The position numbers were made by a program, and so were the translations under genes. Below are positions 44,168 through 52,995 of a stretch of DNA of 64,000 nt, piece after piece. Within the stretch, counting starts at the first letter, position 1, and each line of letters opens with the position of its first letter. The notes beneath the pieces were generated by a model. The model was not told the DNA's origin. It was given only the letters and a program-made list of their open reading frames with translations, and made no database searches. This stretch comes from Burkholderiales bacterium (GTDB lineage Bacteria; Pseudomonadota; Gammaproteobacteria; Burkholderiales; Burkholderiaceae_C), in the NCBI GenBank assembly GCA_016000265.1, contig JAECRL010000011.1, positions 1 to 64,000 of the forward strand, given 5' to 3'.

Positions 44168-45997
44168 TTGGGGTTTTTCGGCACATTCAATCGCGCACTC
44201 GCGCCGGTGGTCAGCCTGATCGGGGCGTTTGTCCTGGCCGGCTCGGCCTGGGGCGCACACGCTTACGCGCAGTTCGGGGACATCAAGTACCCGGCCGGCT
44301 TCAGTCACTTCGATTACGTCGACCCCCAGGCCCCCAAGGGCGGGGAGTTCTCGCTGGCGCCACCGGTCATCGCCAATCGCTTTGACAAATACAACCCGTT
44401 CACGCTCAAGGGCACCGCGCCGCCGGGCTTGAGCGCGCTCGTGTTCGAAACCCTGCTGGTGGGCAACTTCGAGGAGCCATCGACGGCCTATGGCCTGCTG
44501 GCCGAGGACGTGGCGGTCTCGCCCGATGGCCGCTCGGCCACGTTCCGGCTCCACCCGAAAGCGCGCTTCCACAACGGCGACCCGGTGCTGGCCAAGGATG
44601 TCAAGCACGCCTTCGACATGCTGACCAGCAAGCAGGCCTCGCCCCAGTACGCGGCGTATTTCGGCGGGGTCTCGGGCGTGCACATCCTGGGTGAGCGCAC
44701 CGTGCGCTTCGACTTCCGTCGCCCGGATGCAGACTTGCCCCTGCTGGTGGGCAGCCTGCCGGTCTTCAGCCACAAGTGGGGTCTCGTCAACGGCCAGCGC
44801 AAGCCGTTTGATCAGATCGTCAGCGAGCACCCGATTGCGTCGGGGCCCTACCGCATCGGCAAGGTTTCGTCCGGGCGCGACATCTCCTATGAACGCGACA
44901 AGGCGTACTGGGGAGCGGAGCTCAACGTGCGTCGCGGCATGTTCAACTTCGACCGCATCACCTACCGGATGTACCTGGACAACGTCGCGGCCTTCGAAGG
45001 CTTCAAGGCCGGCGAGTTCGATTTCATCGAGTCCTACATCTCCAAGGACTGGGTGCGCCAGTACAAGGGCAAGCGTTTTGACTCCGGCGAGCTGGTCAAG
45101 AAGACGCTGCCGCATCGCAACGCGGCCAATTTCCAGGGCTTCATCTTCAACACCCGGCTCGACAAGTTCAAGGATGTGCGCGTGCGCCAGGCCATCGGGC
45201 TGGCGATGGACTACGAGTGGATGAACCGCCAGTTGTTCTACGGCATTTACTCGCGCATCAACAGCTACTTCACCAACAGCGACTACGAGGCCAAGGGCCT
45301 GCCAGGCGCGGACGAGCTGGCTTTGCTGGAGCCGCTGCGCCAGCAACTGCGCCCCGGCGTGCTGGCGCAGCCCGTGCCCCAGCCCCCGGTGACGACGCCG
45401 CCGCACTCCCTGCGCGACAACCTGCGACAGGCCCGCGACCTGCTCAAACAGGCGGGCTGGGTCTTGAAGGACGGCCAGCTGGTCAACCCGCAGGGCGAGC
45501 CGCTGACCATCGAGCTGCTGGACAACTCGCCCAGCATGGGCCGGGTGGTGACGCCTCTGCTGCGCAACCTGGAGAAGCTGGGCATCCGCGCCAGCTACCG
45601 CGTGGTGGACTACGCCGTCTACGAAAAGCGCATGAAGCGCTTCGAGTTCGAGGTGGTCAGCCTGGCCTTGCCGGGGCAAGAGGTGCCCGGGGCCGAGTTG
45701 CGGCAGTTTTATCACTCGTCGCTGGCCGGGGTCGAAGGCTCTGACAACCTCACCGGCATCGCCGACCCGGCGGTCGATGCGCTGATCGAGCGCGTGGCCC
45801 AGGCCAAAACCCGCCCGGAGCTGGTGGTGGCCTTGCGCGCCCTGGATCGGGTCATGCGCCACGGGCATTACTTCGTGCCCCACTGGTACTCCAGGACCTT
45901 CCGCGTGGCGTGGCGGGGCGGCCGATTCGGCATGCCCGAGCCGCCCGACCATTACCGCCCCGACGCCTGGGCCCTGAGCTGCTGGTGGAGACGCTGA
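44168..45997 (+). CDS. yejA: peptide ABC transporter, periplasmic binding protein (YejA-like)
   Basis: A solute-binding protein of the SBP_bac_5 (oligopeptide) family, 609 residues from a TTG codon at 44168. That start has AGGGG at 6 nt and leads straight into a signal peptide (LAPVVSLIGAFVLAGSAWGA, ending AYA). The in-frame ATG at 44081 lies within ldcA and has no such site. The mature part begins QFGDIKYPAGFSHFDYVDPQAPKGG, the characteristic YejA N-terminus. Length is close to E. coli YejA. It starts a four-gene unit yejA-B-E-F with 1-nt gaps or overlaps. Confidence 0.92.
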   Translation: MGFFGTFNRALAPVVSLIGAFVLAGSAWGAHAYAQFGDIKYPAGFSHFDYVDPQAPKGGEFSLAPPVIANRFDKYNPFTLKGTAPPGLSALVFETLLVGNFEEPSTAYGLLAEDVAVSPDGRSATFRLHPKARFHNGDPVLAKDVKHAFDMLTSKQASPQYAAYFGGVSGVHILGERTVRFDFRRPDADLPLLVGSLPVFSHKWGLVNGQRKPFDQIVSEHPIASGPYRIGKVSSGRDISYERDKAYWGAELNVRRGMFNFDRITYRMYLDNVAAFEGFKAGEFDFIESYISKDWVRQYKGKRFDSGELVKKTLPHRNAANFQGFIFNTRLDKFKDVRVRQAIGLAMDYEWMNRQLFYGIYSRINSYFTNSDYEAKGLPGADELALLEPLRQQLRPGVLAQPVPQPPVTTPPHSLRDNLRQARDLLKQAGWVLKDGQLVNPQGEPLTIELLDNSPSMGRVVTPLLRNLEKLGIRASYRVVDYAVYEKRMKRFEFEVVSLALPGQEVPGAELRQFYHSSLAGVEGSDNLTGIADPAVDALIERVAQAKTRPELVVALRALDRVMRHGHYFVPHWYSRTFRVAWRGGRFGMPEPPDHYRPDAWALSCWWRR

Positions 45998-45998
45998 C

Positions 45999-47039
45999 AT
46001 GTGGGCCTATGTTCTCAAGCGCATCTTGTTGATGGTGCCCACGCTGCTGGGCGTGATGCTGCTGACCTTCGCCGTCATTCAGTTCGTGCCTGGTGGGCCG
46101 GTCGAGCAGGTGATGTCTCAGCTGACCAGCCGCACCAGCGGGGGCGAGCGCGCGGGCCCCGACGGCGCCTACCGCGGCCGCCAAGGGGTGGACCCGGCTC
46201 AGGTGGAGGAGCTCAAGAAACTCTACGGCTTCGACAAGCCAGCCCCCGAGCGCTTCCTCAACATGGTGGCCGACTACGCCCGATTCGACCTGGGCCAGAG
46301 CTTCGTGCACCACAAGGACGTCTGGGGGCTGATCCAGGAGAAGCTGCCCGTCTCGATCAGCCTGGGGCTGTGGACTTTCTTTTTGAGCTACCTCGTGTCC
46401 GTGCCGCTGGGCATCGCCAAGGCCGTGCGCGCCGGCAGCCGCTTCGACATGGTCACCAGCATCCTGGTGCTGGTGGGCTACGCCGTGCCGGGCTTCGTGC
46501 TGGGCGTGGCGCTGCTGGTGTTGTTCGGCGGTGGCAGCTTCCTGCAGCTGTTTCCCTTGCGGGGCCTGACCTCGCCGAACTGGGACGAGCTCAGCCTCAT
46601 GGCCAAGGTGACGGACTACCTCTGGCACATCGCCCTGCCGGTGACGGCCAGCGTGGTCGGCAGCTTCGCGGTCATCACCATGCTGACCAAAAACGCCTTC
46701 CTCGACGAGATCCGCAAGCAGTACGTGCTGACGGCCCGCGCCAAGGGCCTCGACGAGCGCAAGGTGCTGTGGAAACACGTCTTTCGCAACGCGCTGATCC
46801 CCTTGATCACCGGTTTCCCCGCGGCCTTCATCGGGGCCTTCTTCACCGGCTCGCTGCTCATCGAGACGCTGTTCTCGCTCGACGGGCTCGGCCTGCTGGG
46901 CTACGAGTCGGTCATGCGCCGCGACTACCCCGTGGTGCTGGGCACCCTCTACCTCTTCACGCTGATCGGCCTGGTGACCAAGCTGATCGGTGACCTGTGC
47001 TACGTGTGGGTCGACCCGCGCGTCAAGCTGGACAAGTGA
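45999..47039 (+). CDS. yejB: peptide ABC transporter permease YejB
   Basis: A 346-residue inner-membrane permease with six predicted helices. The cytoplasmic EAA-type loop is seen at LTARAKGLDERKVLWKHVFRNALIPL. The N-terminal MWAYVLKRILLMVPTLLGV is typical of DppB/OppB-type permeases. A charged periplasmic insert (about 45-85) is as in YejB. It starts 1 nt after the yejA stop. Confidence 0.95.
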   Translation: MWAYVLKRILLMVPTLLGVMLLTFAVIQFVPGGPVEQVMSQLTSRTSGGERAGPDGAYRGRQGVDPAQVEELKKLYGFDKPAPERFLNMVADYARFDLGQSFVHHKDVWGLIQEKLPVSISLGLWTFFLSYLVSVPLGIAKAVRAGSRFDMVTSILVLVGYAVPGFVLGVALLVLFGGGSFLQLFPLRGLTSPNWDELSLMAKVTDYLWHIALPVTASVVGSFAVITMLTKNAFLDEIRKQYVLTARAKGLDERKVLWKHVFRNALIPLITGFPAAFIGAFFTGSLLIETLFSLDGLGLLGYESVMRRDYPVVLGTLYLFTLIGLVTKLIGDLCYVWVDPRVKLDK

Positions 47040-47047
47040 GCCCAATC

Positions 47048-47077
47048 AGCCAAGTCCGCATGAGCCAAGTCCGCATG
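47048..47077 (+). repeat. 15-bp tandem duplication over the yejE start
   Basis: The unit AGCCAAGTCCGCATG occurs twice without gap (47048-47062 and 47063-47077). Each copy ends in an ATG, and both are in frame with yejE, so the gene has two equivalent start codons five codons apart. A replication-slippage origin is likely. Confidence 0.95.
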
Positions 47078-48121
47078 AACCCATCTCTTGCTTCTTCCCT
47101 CTCCCCCGGCCGCCGCGCGTGGCTGCGCTTCAAGCAGCACCGCCTGGGGTACTGGAGCCTGGTCCTGTTCGTGGCGCTGGTGCTGGTCAGCCTGGCCGCC
47201 GAGCTGGTCTCCAACGACAAGCCCCTGGTGGCTCGCTACAACGGCCAGTGGTACCTGCCCATCGTGCAGGATGTGCCCGAGACCACCTTCGGTGGCGACT
47301 TCGACACGCCCACCGACTACCTCGACCCCTTCATCGTCGGGCAGTTTGCCAAGCCGGGTAACTTCGCCGTGTACCCGCTGAATCACTCCCACCACCGCAC
47401 CATCAACTACTTCGCCAGCTCGCCCAACCCGGCGCCGCCCTCGGGCGAGAACTGGCTGGGCACCGACGACCGCGGGCGCGATGTCTTCGCCCGGCTGCTC
47501 TACGGTTTTCGCGTCTCGGTGCTGTTCGGCCTGGCACTGACCTTCACCGGCGTGATCGTCGGGGTGCTGGCCGGGGCCTTGCAAGGCTTTCACGGCGGGC
47601 GAGTCGACCTCGTCATGCAGCGCGTCATCGAGATCTGGGGCTCGATGCCCGAGCTCTACCTGCTCATCATCTTCTCGGCCGTGCTCTCGCCCAGCCTGGG
47701 CTTGCTGCTGTTGCTGTTGAGCCTGTTCGGCTGGATCGGCCTGTCTGATTACGTGCGCGCCGAGTTCCTGCGCAACCGGCAGCTGGACTACGTGCGCGCC
47801 GCCCGCGCCATGGGCCTGAGCAACTGGCAGATCATCCGCCGCCACATCCTGCCCAACAGCCTGACGCCGGTCGTCACCTTCCTGCCTTTTCGCATGAGCG
47901 CGGCCATCCTGGCGCTGACCTCGCTGGACTTCCTGGGCCTGGGCGTGCCGCTGGACACCCCCAGCCTCGGCGAGATGCTGCAGCAAGGCAAGAACAACCT
48001 GGACGCCTGGTGGATCTCGCTGTCGACGTTCGGGGTGCTGGTGCTGACGCTGCTGCTGCTGACCTTCATGGGCGACGCCCTGCGTGACGCGCTGGACCCG
48101 CGCAAGGAGCATGGCCAATGA
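47075..48121 (+). CDS. yejE: peptide ABC transporter permease YejE
   Basis: A 348-residue permease partner of YejB with six helices. N-terminal RRAWLRFKQHRLGYWSLVLF precedes helix 1. A periplasmic part of about 100 residues includes DDRGRDVFARLLYGFR, and the EAA loop is ARAMGLSNWQIIRRHILPNS. The start is placed at the second of two ATG codons created by a 15-bp tandem duplication; the first (47060) is equally possible. The end overlaps yejF by four bases. Confidence 0.93.
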   Translation: MNPSLASSLSPGRRAWLRFKQHRLGYWSLVLFVALVLVSLAAELVSNDKPLVARYNGQWYLPIVQDVPETTFGGDFDTPTDYLDPFIVGQFAKPGNFAVYPLNHSHHRTINYFASSPNPAPPSGENWLGTDDRGRDVFARLLYGFRVSVLFGLALTFTGVIVGVLAGALQGFHGGRVDLVMQRVIEIWGSMPELYLLIIFSAVLSPSLGLLLLLLSLFGWIGLSDYVRAEFLRNRQLDYVRAARAMGLSNWQIIRRHILPNSLTPVVTFLPFRMSAAILALTSLDFLGLGVPLDTPSLGEMLQQGKNNLDAWWISLSTFGVLVLTLLLLTFMGDALRDALDPRKEHGQ

Positions 48122-49728
48122 GCCCGCAAGACGTTGACGTGACCCCGCTGCTCGACGTGCGCGACCTGCGCGTGGCCTTTGGCGACAAGGACGTGGTGCG
48201 CGGCGTGAGCCTGCACATCGCCCCGGGCGAAAAGCTGGCCCTGGTGGGCGAATCCGGCTCCGGCAAATCGATCACGGCCATGAGCCTGCTGCGCCTGGTG
48301 TCCCACGCGCGCGTCAGCGGCCAGGCGCTGTTCAACGGGCAGGATCTGCTGCAACTCTCCGAGCGCGAGCTGCGCGGCGTGCGAGGTCGCGACGTCGCCG
48401 TCATCTTCCAGGAGCCCATGACGGCGCTCAACCCGCTGTTCACCGTGGGCGACCAGATCGCCGAGGTCATCGAGCTGCATCAGGCCACCACCCGCGCCCA
48501 GGCGTGGCAGCGCGCCATCGAGCTGCTGGAGCAAACGGGCATCCCCGAGCCGGCTCGCCGGGCTTCGAGCTTCCCGCATCAGCTCTCCGGTGGGCAGCGC
48601 CAGCGCGCCATGATCGCCATGGCGCTGGCCTGCCAGCCCAAGCTGCTGTTGGCCGATGAGCCGACCACGGCGCTGGACGTCACCCTGCGAGGCCAGATCC
48701 TGGAGTTGCTGGGCGACTTGCAAAAGCGCCACGGCATGGCCGTGCTGATGATCACGCACGACCTGCACCTGGTGAAGCGCTTCGCCGACCGCGTGGCGGT
48801 GATGGAGCAGGGCGTGCTGGTGGAGACCGGTCGTGTGGCCGAGGTCTTCGCCCACCCGCAGCACGCCTACACGCGCAAGCTGCTGGACAGTCGCCCCACG
48901 CGCGACCCCCTGCCGCCGCCGCCCAGCGCGGTCGAGCCGGTCATGCAAGGGCGCGGCGTGGGCGTGTCCTACCCCGTGCCCCTGTCGGGCGTGAAAGGCT
49001 GGTTCCGATCCGGGCGTTTTCAGGCGGTCAAGTCGGCCGACTTCGCGGTGCCCGTGGGCCGCACCCTGGGCGTCATCGGCGAGTCGGGCTCGGGCAAGTC
49101 CACCCTCGCCCTGGCGGCGCTGGGTTTGCAGGCCAGCGTGGGTGATCTGCAGGTGGTGGGGCAGCGCTGGTCGCTTCATGCGGGCCGCGACCGGCCTTTG
49201 CGCCAAGCGGTGCAGGTCGTCTTCCAGGATCCGTTCTCATCGCTGTCGCCGCGCATGACGGTGCAGGAGTTGGTCGAAGAGGGCCTGCTCATCCACCAGC
49301 CCAGCCTGGGTGCCGAGCCCCGTCGCCAGCAGGTGCTGCAGACGCTGGCCGAGGTGGGCTTGACCGAAGCGCAGTTCCCGGGTCTGTTGATGCGTTACCC
49401 GCACGAATTTTCAGGTGGACAGCGTCAACGCCTGGCGCTGGCGCGGGCGTTGGTGGTCGAGCCGAGGCTGCTGGTGCTCGACGAGCCCACCAGCGCCCTG
49501 GATGTCACCATCCAGAAGCAGATCCTGGGCTTGCTGCAACGCCTGCAGCGCGAGCGCGGCCTGAGTTACCTGCTGATCACGCACGACGTGGAGGTCGTGG
49601 CCGCCATGGCCCACGACCTCATCGTCATGCGGGGCGGTGAGGTCGTCGAGTCGGGCCCGGTGGAGCAGGTGCTCCAGCGGCCCTCGCACGCTTACACCCA
49701 GCGCCTGGTGTCGGCCAGCCTGGGCTGA
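48118..49728 (+). CDS. yejF: peptide ABC transporter ATPase YejF (two ABC domains)
   Basis: A 536-residue protein with two ABC ATPase modules in tandem. Walker A motifs are GESGSGKS near residue 43 and GESGSGKS near 321, signature motifs LSGGQRQRAM and FSGGQRQRLAL, and Walker B LLADEPTTALD and LVLDEPTSALD. It energises YejBE. E. coli Yej takes up microcin C, and the Agrobacterium version imports murein peptides. Here ldcA lies upstream, favouring the latter role. Confidence 0.95.
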   Translation: MSPQDVDVTPLLDVRDLRVAFGDKDVVRGVSLHIAPGEKLALVGESGSGKSITAMSLLRLVSHARVSGQALFNGQDLLQLSERELRGVRGRDVAVIFQEPMTALNPLFTVGDQIAEVIELHQATTRAQAWQRAIELLEQTGIPEPARRASSFPHQLSGGQRQRAMIAMALACQPKLLLADEPTTALDVTLRGQILELLGDLQKRHGMAVLMITHDLHLVKRFADRVAVMEQGVLVETGRVAEVFAHPQHAYTRKLLDSRPTRDPLPPPPSAVEPVMQGRGVGVSYPVPLSGVKGWFRSGRFQAVKSADFAVPVGRTLGVIGESGSGKSTLALAALGLQASVGDLQVVGQRWSLHAGRDRPLRQAVQVVFQDPFSSLSPRMTVQELVEEGLLIHQPSLGAEPRRQQVLQTLAEVGLTEAQFPGLLMRYPHEFSGGQRQRLALARALVVEPRLLVLDEPTSALDVTIQKQILGLLQRLQRERGLSYLLITHDVEVVAAMAHDLIVMRGGEVVESGPVEQVLQRPSHAYTQRLVSASLG

Positions 49729-49737
49729 GCCTCGACC

Positions 49738-50025
49738 TCAGATGCCCATCTTGCCCAGCCGGTCGACCAGCTCCCGCAGCGTGCCGACCAGGTAGGGGTG
49801 ATCGGCCTCCAGGCGCGTCTCCAGTTCGCGCGCCATCGCCGTCAGCTCCGTGTCCTCGCCTTCGGCCAGCGCCGACTCGGCGGGCGCTGGCGGCTCGGAC
49901 AGCACGCGCTGAATGTCTTCATCCAGGGATGCGAGGGCGTGCCGCAGCGAAGCGTCCACCCCCTGGCTGCGAGCCAGTTCGTCCTTCAGCTTGGCCAGCA
50001 GGGCGTTGAGTTCAGATGGGTTCAT
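49738..50025 (-). CDS. DUF4404-like small protein
   Basis: A 95-residue soluble, acidic and mostly helical protein, beginning MNPSELNALLAKLKDELARS and ending with a second helical block (HPYLVGTLRELVDRLGKMGI). The pattern and size resemble the DUF4404 family. The ATG at 50025 is followed by a continuous helix-forming sequence. It is convergent with yejF, with a 9-nt gap. Function unknown. Confidence 0.75.
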   Translation of the reverse strand: MNPSELNALLAKLKDELARSQGVDASLRHALASLDEDIQRVLSEPPAPAESALAEGEDTELTAMARELETRLEADHPYLVGTLRELVDRLGKMGI

Positions 50026-50111
50026 GTGGGTGCCTTTGTTGAGCTGGCTTTGATTCTGCCAACTCGGCGCCGACATGCAAGCGCGGTGAGCATGCCCGAT
50101 GCAGCTTGTGT

Positions 50112-50885
50112 TCAGAACACCCCACCTTTGAGGCGGCCTCGGTGCAGGTCGTACATCCTGCGCACCCACGCGATGGCGGGGCGCCCCTCCCAGCCTCGGA
50201 GCGCTTGGGCCATGCCCGCCTGGTAGGCCGGGTCGCCATAGACGGGGTGCTGCCTGGGGCAGGCCAGCGGCGCCAGCAAGGACGCCGCCGTGATGTCGGC
50301 CACCGTGAACGTGCCGTCGACCAGGTAGGTGCGGCCATCGGCGAGTTGCGCGTCGAGCCAGTCCATCGTGGCGGCGATGCGCTGCCGGGCCTTCTCCACC
50401 CGGGGCGGGTTGATGCTGAGCTTGCGCTTGAACACCCAGCGCATGACGGGGTAGGTGTGGCGGATGAAGGCGGCTTGCCAGGGGCTTGCGTGGTCCGTCC
50501 ACAGCTTGAGGATGTGGTCGTCGGCCACGCCGAAGCTGCCGGCGTAGAGGTAGCGAGCCACGTCCTTGCCGATGGCGTCGAAGCGCTTCTCGACGTCGCG
50601 TGCCTCGCTGTCGATCGGACTGGGCATGACGGCCAGCGGCCCGCGATGCAGCTGCAGCCAGCTCAGGATGCGGGGGCTGTCCTGGATGGCGACCTCGTCG
50701 GCCTGGATGATGGGCAAGGTGGTCTGGCCGCGCCCGCCCATGCGCAAGGCCGGCGCGATGTGGAAGGCCGGGCTCAGGCAGACCTCGCGGTAGGGGATGT
50801 CGCTGGTGTCCAGCGTCCAGCGAACCTTCTCGCTGTAGTGCGACATCGCGAAGGTGTAGAGCGTCAGGGGCGTGGCGGTGATCAT
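50112..50885 (-). CDS. glutathione S-transferase-like protein
   Basis: A 257-residue protein with a thioredoxin-like N-terminal domain (LTLYTFAMSHYSEKVRWTL, with SxxxEKVRW as in GST-like proteins) and a glutathione-binding QDSPRIL segment. An all-helical C-terminal domain contains YLVDGTFTVADITAASLL, the usual capping motif. No signal peptide. It follows the second GST-like gene by 25 nt on the same strand, so the two are probably one transcript. Substrate is unknown. Confidence 0.82.
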   Translation of the reverse strand: MITATPLTLYTFAMSHYSEKVRWTLDTSDIPYREVCLSPAFHIAPALRMGGRGQTTLPIIQADEVAIQDSPRILSWLQLHRGPLAVMPSPIDSEARDVEKRFDAIGKDVARYLYAGSFGVADDHILKLWTDHASPWQAAFIRHTYPVMRWVFKRKLSINPPRVEKARQRIAATMDWLDAQLADGRTYLVDGTFTVADITAASLLAPLACPRQHPVYGDPAYQAGMAQALRGWEGRPAIAWVRRMYDLHRGRLKGGVF

Positions 50886-50910
50886 GTCGTGGGCGCGTTT
50901 GCAGGCGGGG

Positions 50911-51837
50911 TCAGGCGAGGGCGCGCACGCGGTAGCCCGTGCGGGGGAAATGGATGTGAACGTCACCGCAGCGCTCGCTGTGCAGGCGCAGGGTCAGCCG
51001 GCGGGCGTTGATGGCCATCAGCTCGCCTAGCACACTGGTGCCGTGGCCCAGTTGCTCTGGGGTGACTTGCACCACCTGGCCGAGCGCCACCCCGGCTGGG
51101 TCCGGCGAGACGCTGTTGTCGGGCAACGCGGCGGGGGCCGCTGCCTGGGCGACATTCAGCGCGCCTTCGGCGTTGAAGTCCTCGCGCTGGCCGTGCCCGA
51201 AGGCGCCCATGCGCTCCATCCAGGCGCTGATGCAAGGCAGCCCCGAGAAGTCAAAGCGCCCATTGCGCAGGAACCACAGCGTCGAATAAAGCGTGAAGTC
51301 GCCGTTGCCCGGCTGGGCGCCGTTGACGAAGGGGGCATCACCCTGCAGCCCCGTCTCCACCCAGCTCAGTTGGGTCTCGAGCTCTTGCCGGGCCAGGGGC
51401 ACGGCCCGTTTGAGGGCGTCTCGCTCCAGCGGACCGCCTCGCAGCGCGGCGCGGTCTGCCAGCAGCTCGTCGGGCAGGTGGTCGGCCAGGCTGCCAAAGG
51501 TGAAGCCCACGGCCTTTCCAAACAGGTTGACGTCCACCCAGTTGGCGACCAGGTCGTTGAAGCGGCCGGCCTCGCTGGCGGTGCCGGGTTGCGGGTGGCG
51601 CGCCTGCAGCACCTCCGCGATCAAGGTCGTGTCGCAGTAGACGTCCGCCCCGATCTGCAGCACGGGCACCTTGCGGTAGCCCCCGGTCAGCGCCACCAAG
51701 TCGGGCTTGGGCGCGATGCGCGGCACCTTCACCGAGCGCCACCGCAGGCCCTTGTGCCCCAGCAGGACGCGGATCTTCTCGGCGTAGGGAGACTCGTTGT
51801 AGTGGTGCAGGATCAGGTCGCAGGTCGGGGCGCTCAT
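50911..51837 (-). CDS. glutathione S-transferase family protein with extra C-terminal domain
   Basis: A 308-residue protein. Residues 1-80 form a thioredoxin-like GST N-domain (ILHHYNESPYAEKIRVLL, YRKVPVLQIGADVYCDTTLI) and about 90-210 the helical C-domain (FVNGAQPGNGDFTLYSTLWFL). About 85 further residues (from near 225) are predicted to be beta-rich (GVALGQVVQVTPEQL through GYRVRALA) and are unusual for GSTs. It is divergent from a GlxA-type regulator 97 nt away, which may control it. Confidence 0.82.
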   Translation of the reverse strand: MSAPTCDLILHHYNESPYAEKIRVLLGHKGLRWRSVKVPRIAPKPDLVALTGGYRKVPVLQIGADVYCDTTLIAEVLQARHPQPGTASEAGRFNDLVANWVDVNLFGKAVGFTFGSLADHLPDELLADRAALRGGPLERDALKRAVPLARQELETQLSWVETGLQGDAPFVNGAQPGNGDFTLYSTLWFLRNGRFDFSGLPCISAWMERMGAFGHGQREDFNAEGALNVAQAAAPAALPDNSVSPDPAGVALGQVVQVTPEQLGHGTSVLGELMAINARRLTLRLHSERCGDVHIHFPRTGYRVRALA

Positions 51838-51906
51838 CGAGGGGCTCTCTGTTCGAAGTGGGCGGGAAGTGAGTCGATTGTGTCGAGCCACGCGCTGCCG
51901 TGCTAT

Positions 51907-51920
51907 TGTCGTTAAAGACA
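51907..51920. promoter_or_regulatory. inverted repeat between the GST and glxA-type genes
   Basis: TGTC-GTTAAA-GACA forms a symmetric site in the 97-nt divergent region, 15 nt before the regulator start. It is a candidate operator for the GlxA/AraC-type protein itself. No independent evidence supports it. Confidence 0.4.
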
Positions 51921-51934
51921 TCTTTGATGCTGAT

Positions 51935-52939
51935 ATGGACAATCTTCCCGATCATTCGCCCCGCCCGGCGCGGCGCCTCCACCGCGTCGCGATCGTCATC
52001 TGCCCCCAGCACAGCCTGGGCAGCGTCGGCCTCGTGCTCGATGTCTTTCGCATGGCCAATCAACTGCCCGGGCCTCACCGATTCGACGTGGTTCGCGTCA
52101 GCGAGGACGGCGCCCCGGTGGCACACCCCGATGGCCTGCTGCGCGTGGAGGGTGGCCCCGAGTTGCTGCCCGATGTGGAACTCGTGGTCTTGCCCTCTCT
52201 TTGGACCCAGGGCCCGCAGGCGGCGGCCACCCACCCGCGCGTCATCGCGGCGTTGCAGGGTCTGCGACCCTCGGTGCGCGTGGCCACCTTGTGCACGGGT
52301 GTGTACCTGTTGGCCGCGACCGGCCGACTGGACGGCCAGGCCGCCACCACCCACTGGATGCTGGCCGAGGAGCTGCAGGCGCGTCACCCGCGGGTGCAGG
52401 TGGAGTCGGCTCACAACCTGACGCAAGCGGGTGGCCTGACCTGCTCAGGGGGCTCGCTGGCCGGCGTCGACGCCTGTTTGCACGCCGTGCAGGCCCTGAC
52501 CGATCGCGAAACCGCGCGGGCCCTGGCGCGCATGCTCGTCACCGACCTGGAGCGCGGGCCCCAGACGCTGTACATGCCTCCGCAGGGCTGGCGTCGCCAC
52601 GCGGACGCCGGCATCCGCGAGTTGCAGGATCGCCTCGAAGCGTGCTGTGCGCAGCCGCTGTCCCTGCAGGAGCTGGCGTCGGCCCTGCACGTCAGCGTGC
52701 GCACCTTGCAGCGGCGTTTCCTGGCCGCCACCGGCACCACGCCGATTCAATATCAGCAGGCCTTGCGCCTGGCACGCGCCCAGGCGCTGCTGGAGACAGG
52801 GCGCCTGCCGGTTGCCGAGGTCGCCGCGGAGGTCGGCTACGCCGATCGGGTCGCGTTCGGGCGGCTGTTCAAGCGCCAAACCGGCCTCACGCCCGCTGCC
52901 TGGCGCCAGAAGCACGCGGCCGTGCCCGTTTCTGCTTGA
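51935..52939 (+). CDS. GlxA-family transcription regulator (DJ-1/PfpI plus AraC HTH)
   Basis: A 334-residue two-domain regulator. Residues about 15-190 form a DJ-1/PfpI domain with the Cys elbow VATLCTGVYLLAATG, probably sensing a small ligand. Residues 225-325 form an AraC-type double helix-turn-helix (LQELASALHVSVRTLQRRF, VAEVAAEVGYADRVAFGRLFKRQTG). The ATG at 51935 gives the usual N-terminus; no strong ribosome site is seen. It is divergent from the GST pair, a common arrangement for a local regulator. Confidence 0.9.
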   Translation: MDNLPDHSPRPARRLHRVAIVICPQHSLGSVGLVLDVFRMANQLPGPHRFDVVRVSEDGAPVAHPDGLLRVEGGPELLPDVELVVLPSLWTQGPQAAATHPRVIAALQGLRPSVRVATLCTGVYLLAATGRLDGQAATTHWMLAEELQARHPRVQVESAHNLTQAGGLTCSGGSLAGVDACLHAVQALTDRETARALARMLVTDLERGPQTLYMPPQGWRRHADAGIRELQDRLEACCAQPLSLQELASALHVSVRTLQRRFLAATGTTPIQYQQALRLARAQALLETGRLPVAEVAAEVGYADRVAFGRLFKRQTGLTPAAWRQKHAAVPVSA

Positions 52940-52950
52940 TCGTGGGCGTG

Positions 52951-52971
52951 AAAAAAGGGGCCGAAGCCCCT
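52951..52971 (-). terminator. intrinsic terminator of fabI
   Basis: On the minus strand AGGGGC, loop TTCG and GCCCCT are followed by six T. This is an ideal terminator for fabI, whose stop is 25 nt upstream. In the plus direction it lacks a T tail. Confidence 0.93.
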
Positions 52972-52995
52972 GGTGTGTCAAGCGAGCCTCGGCGC

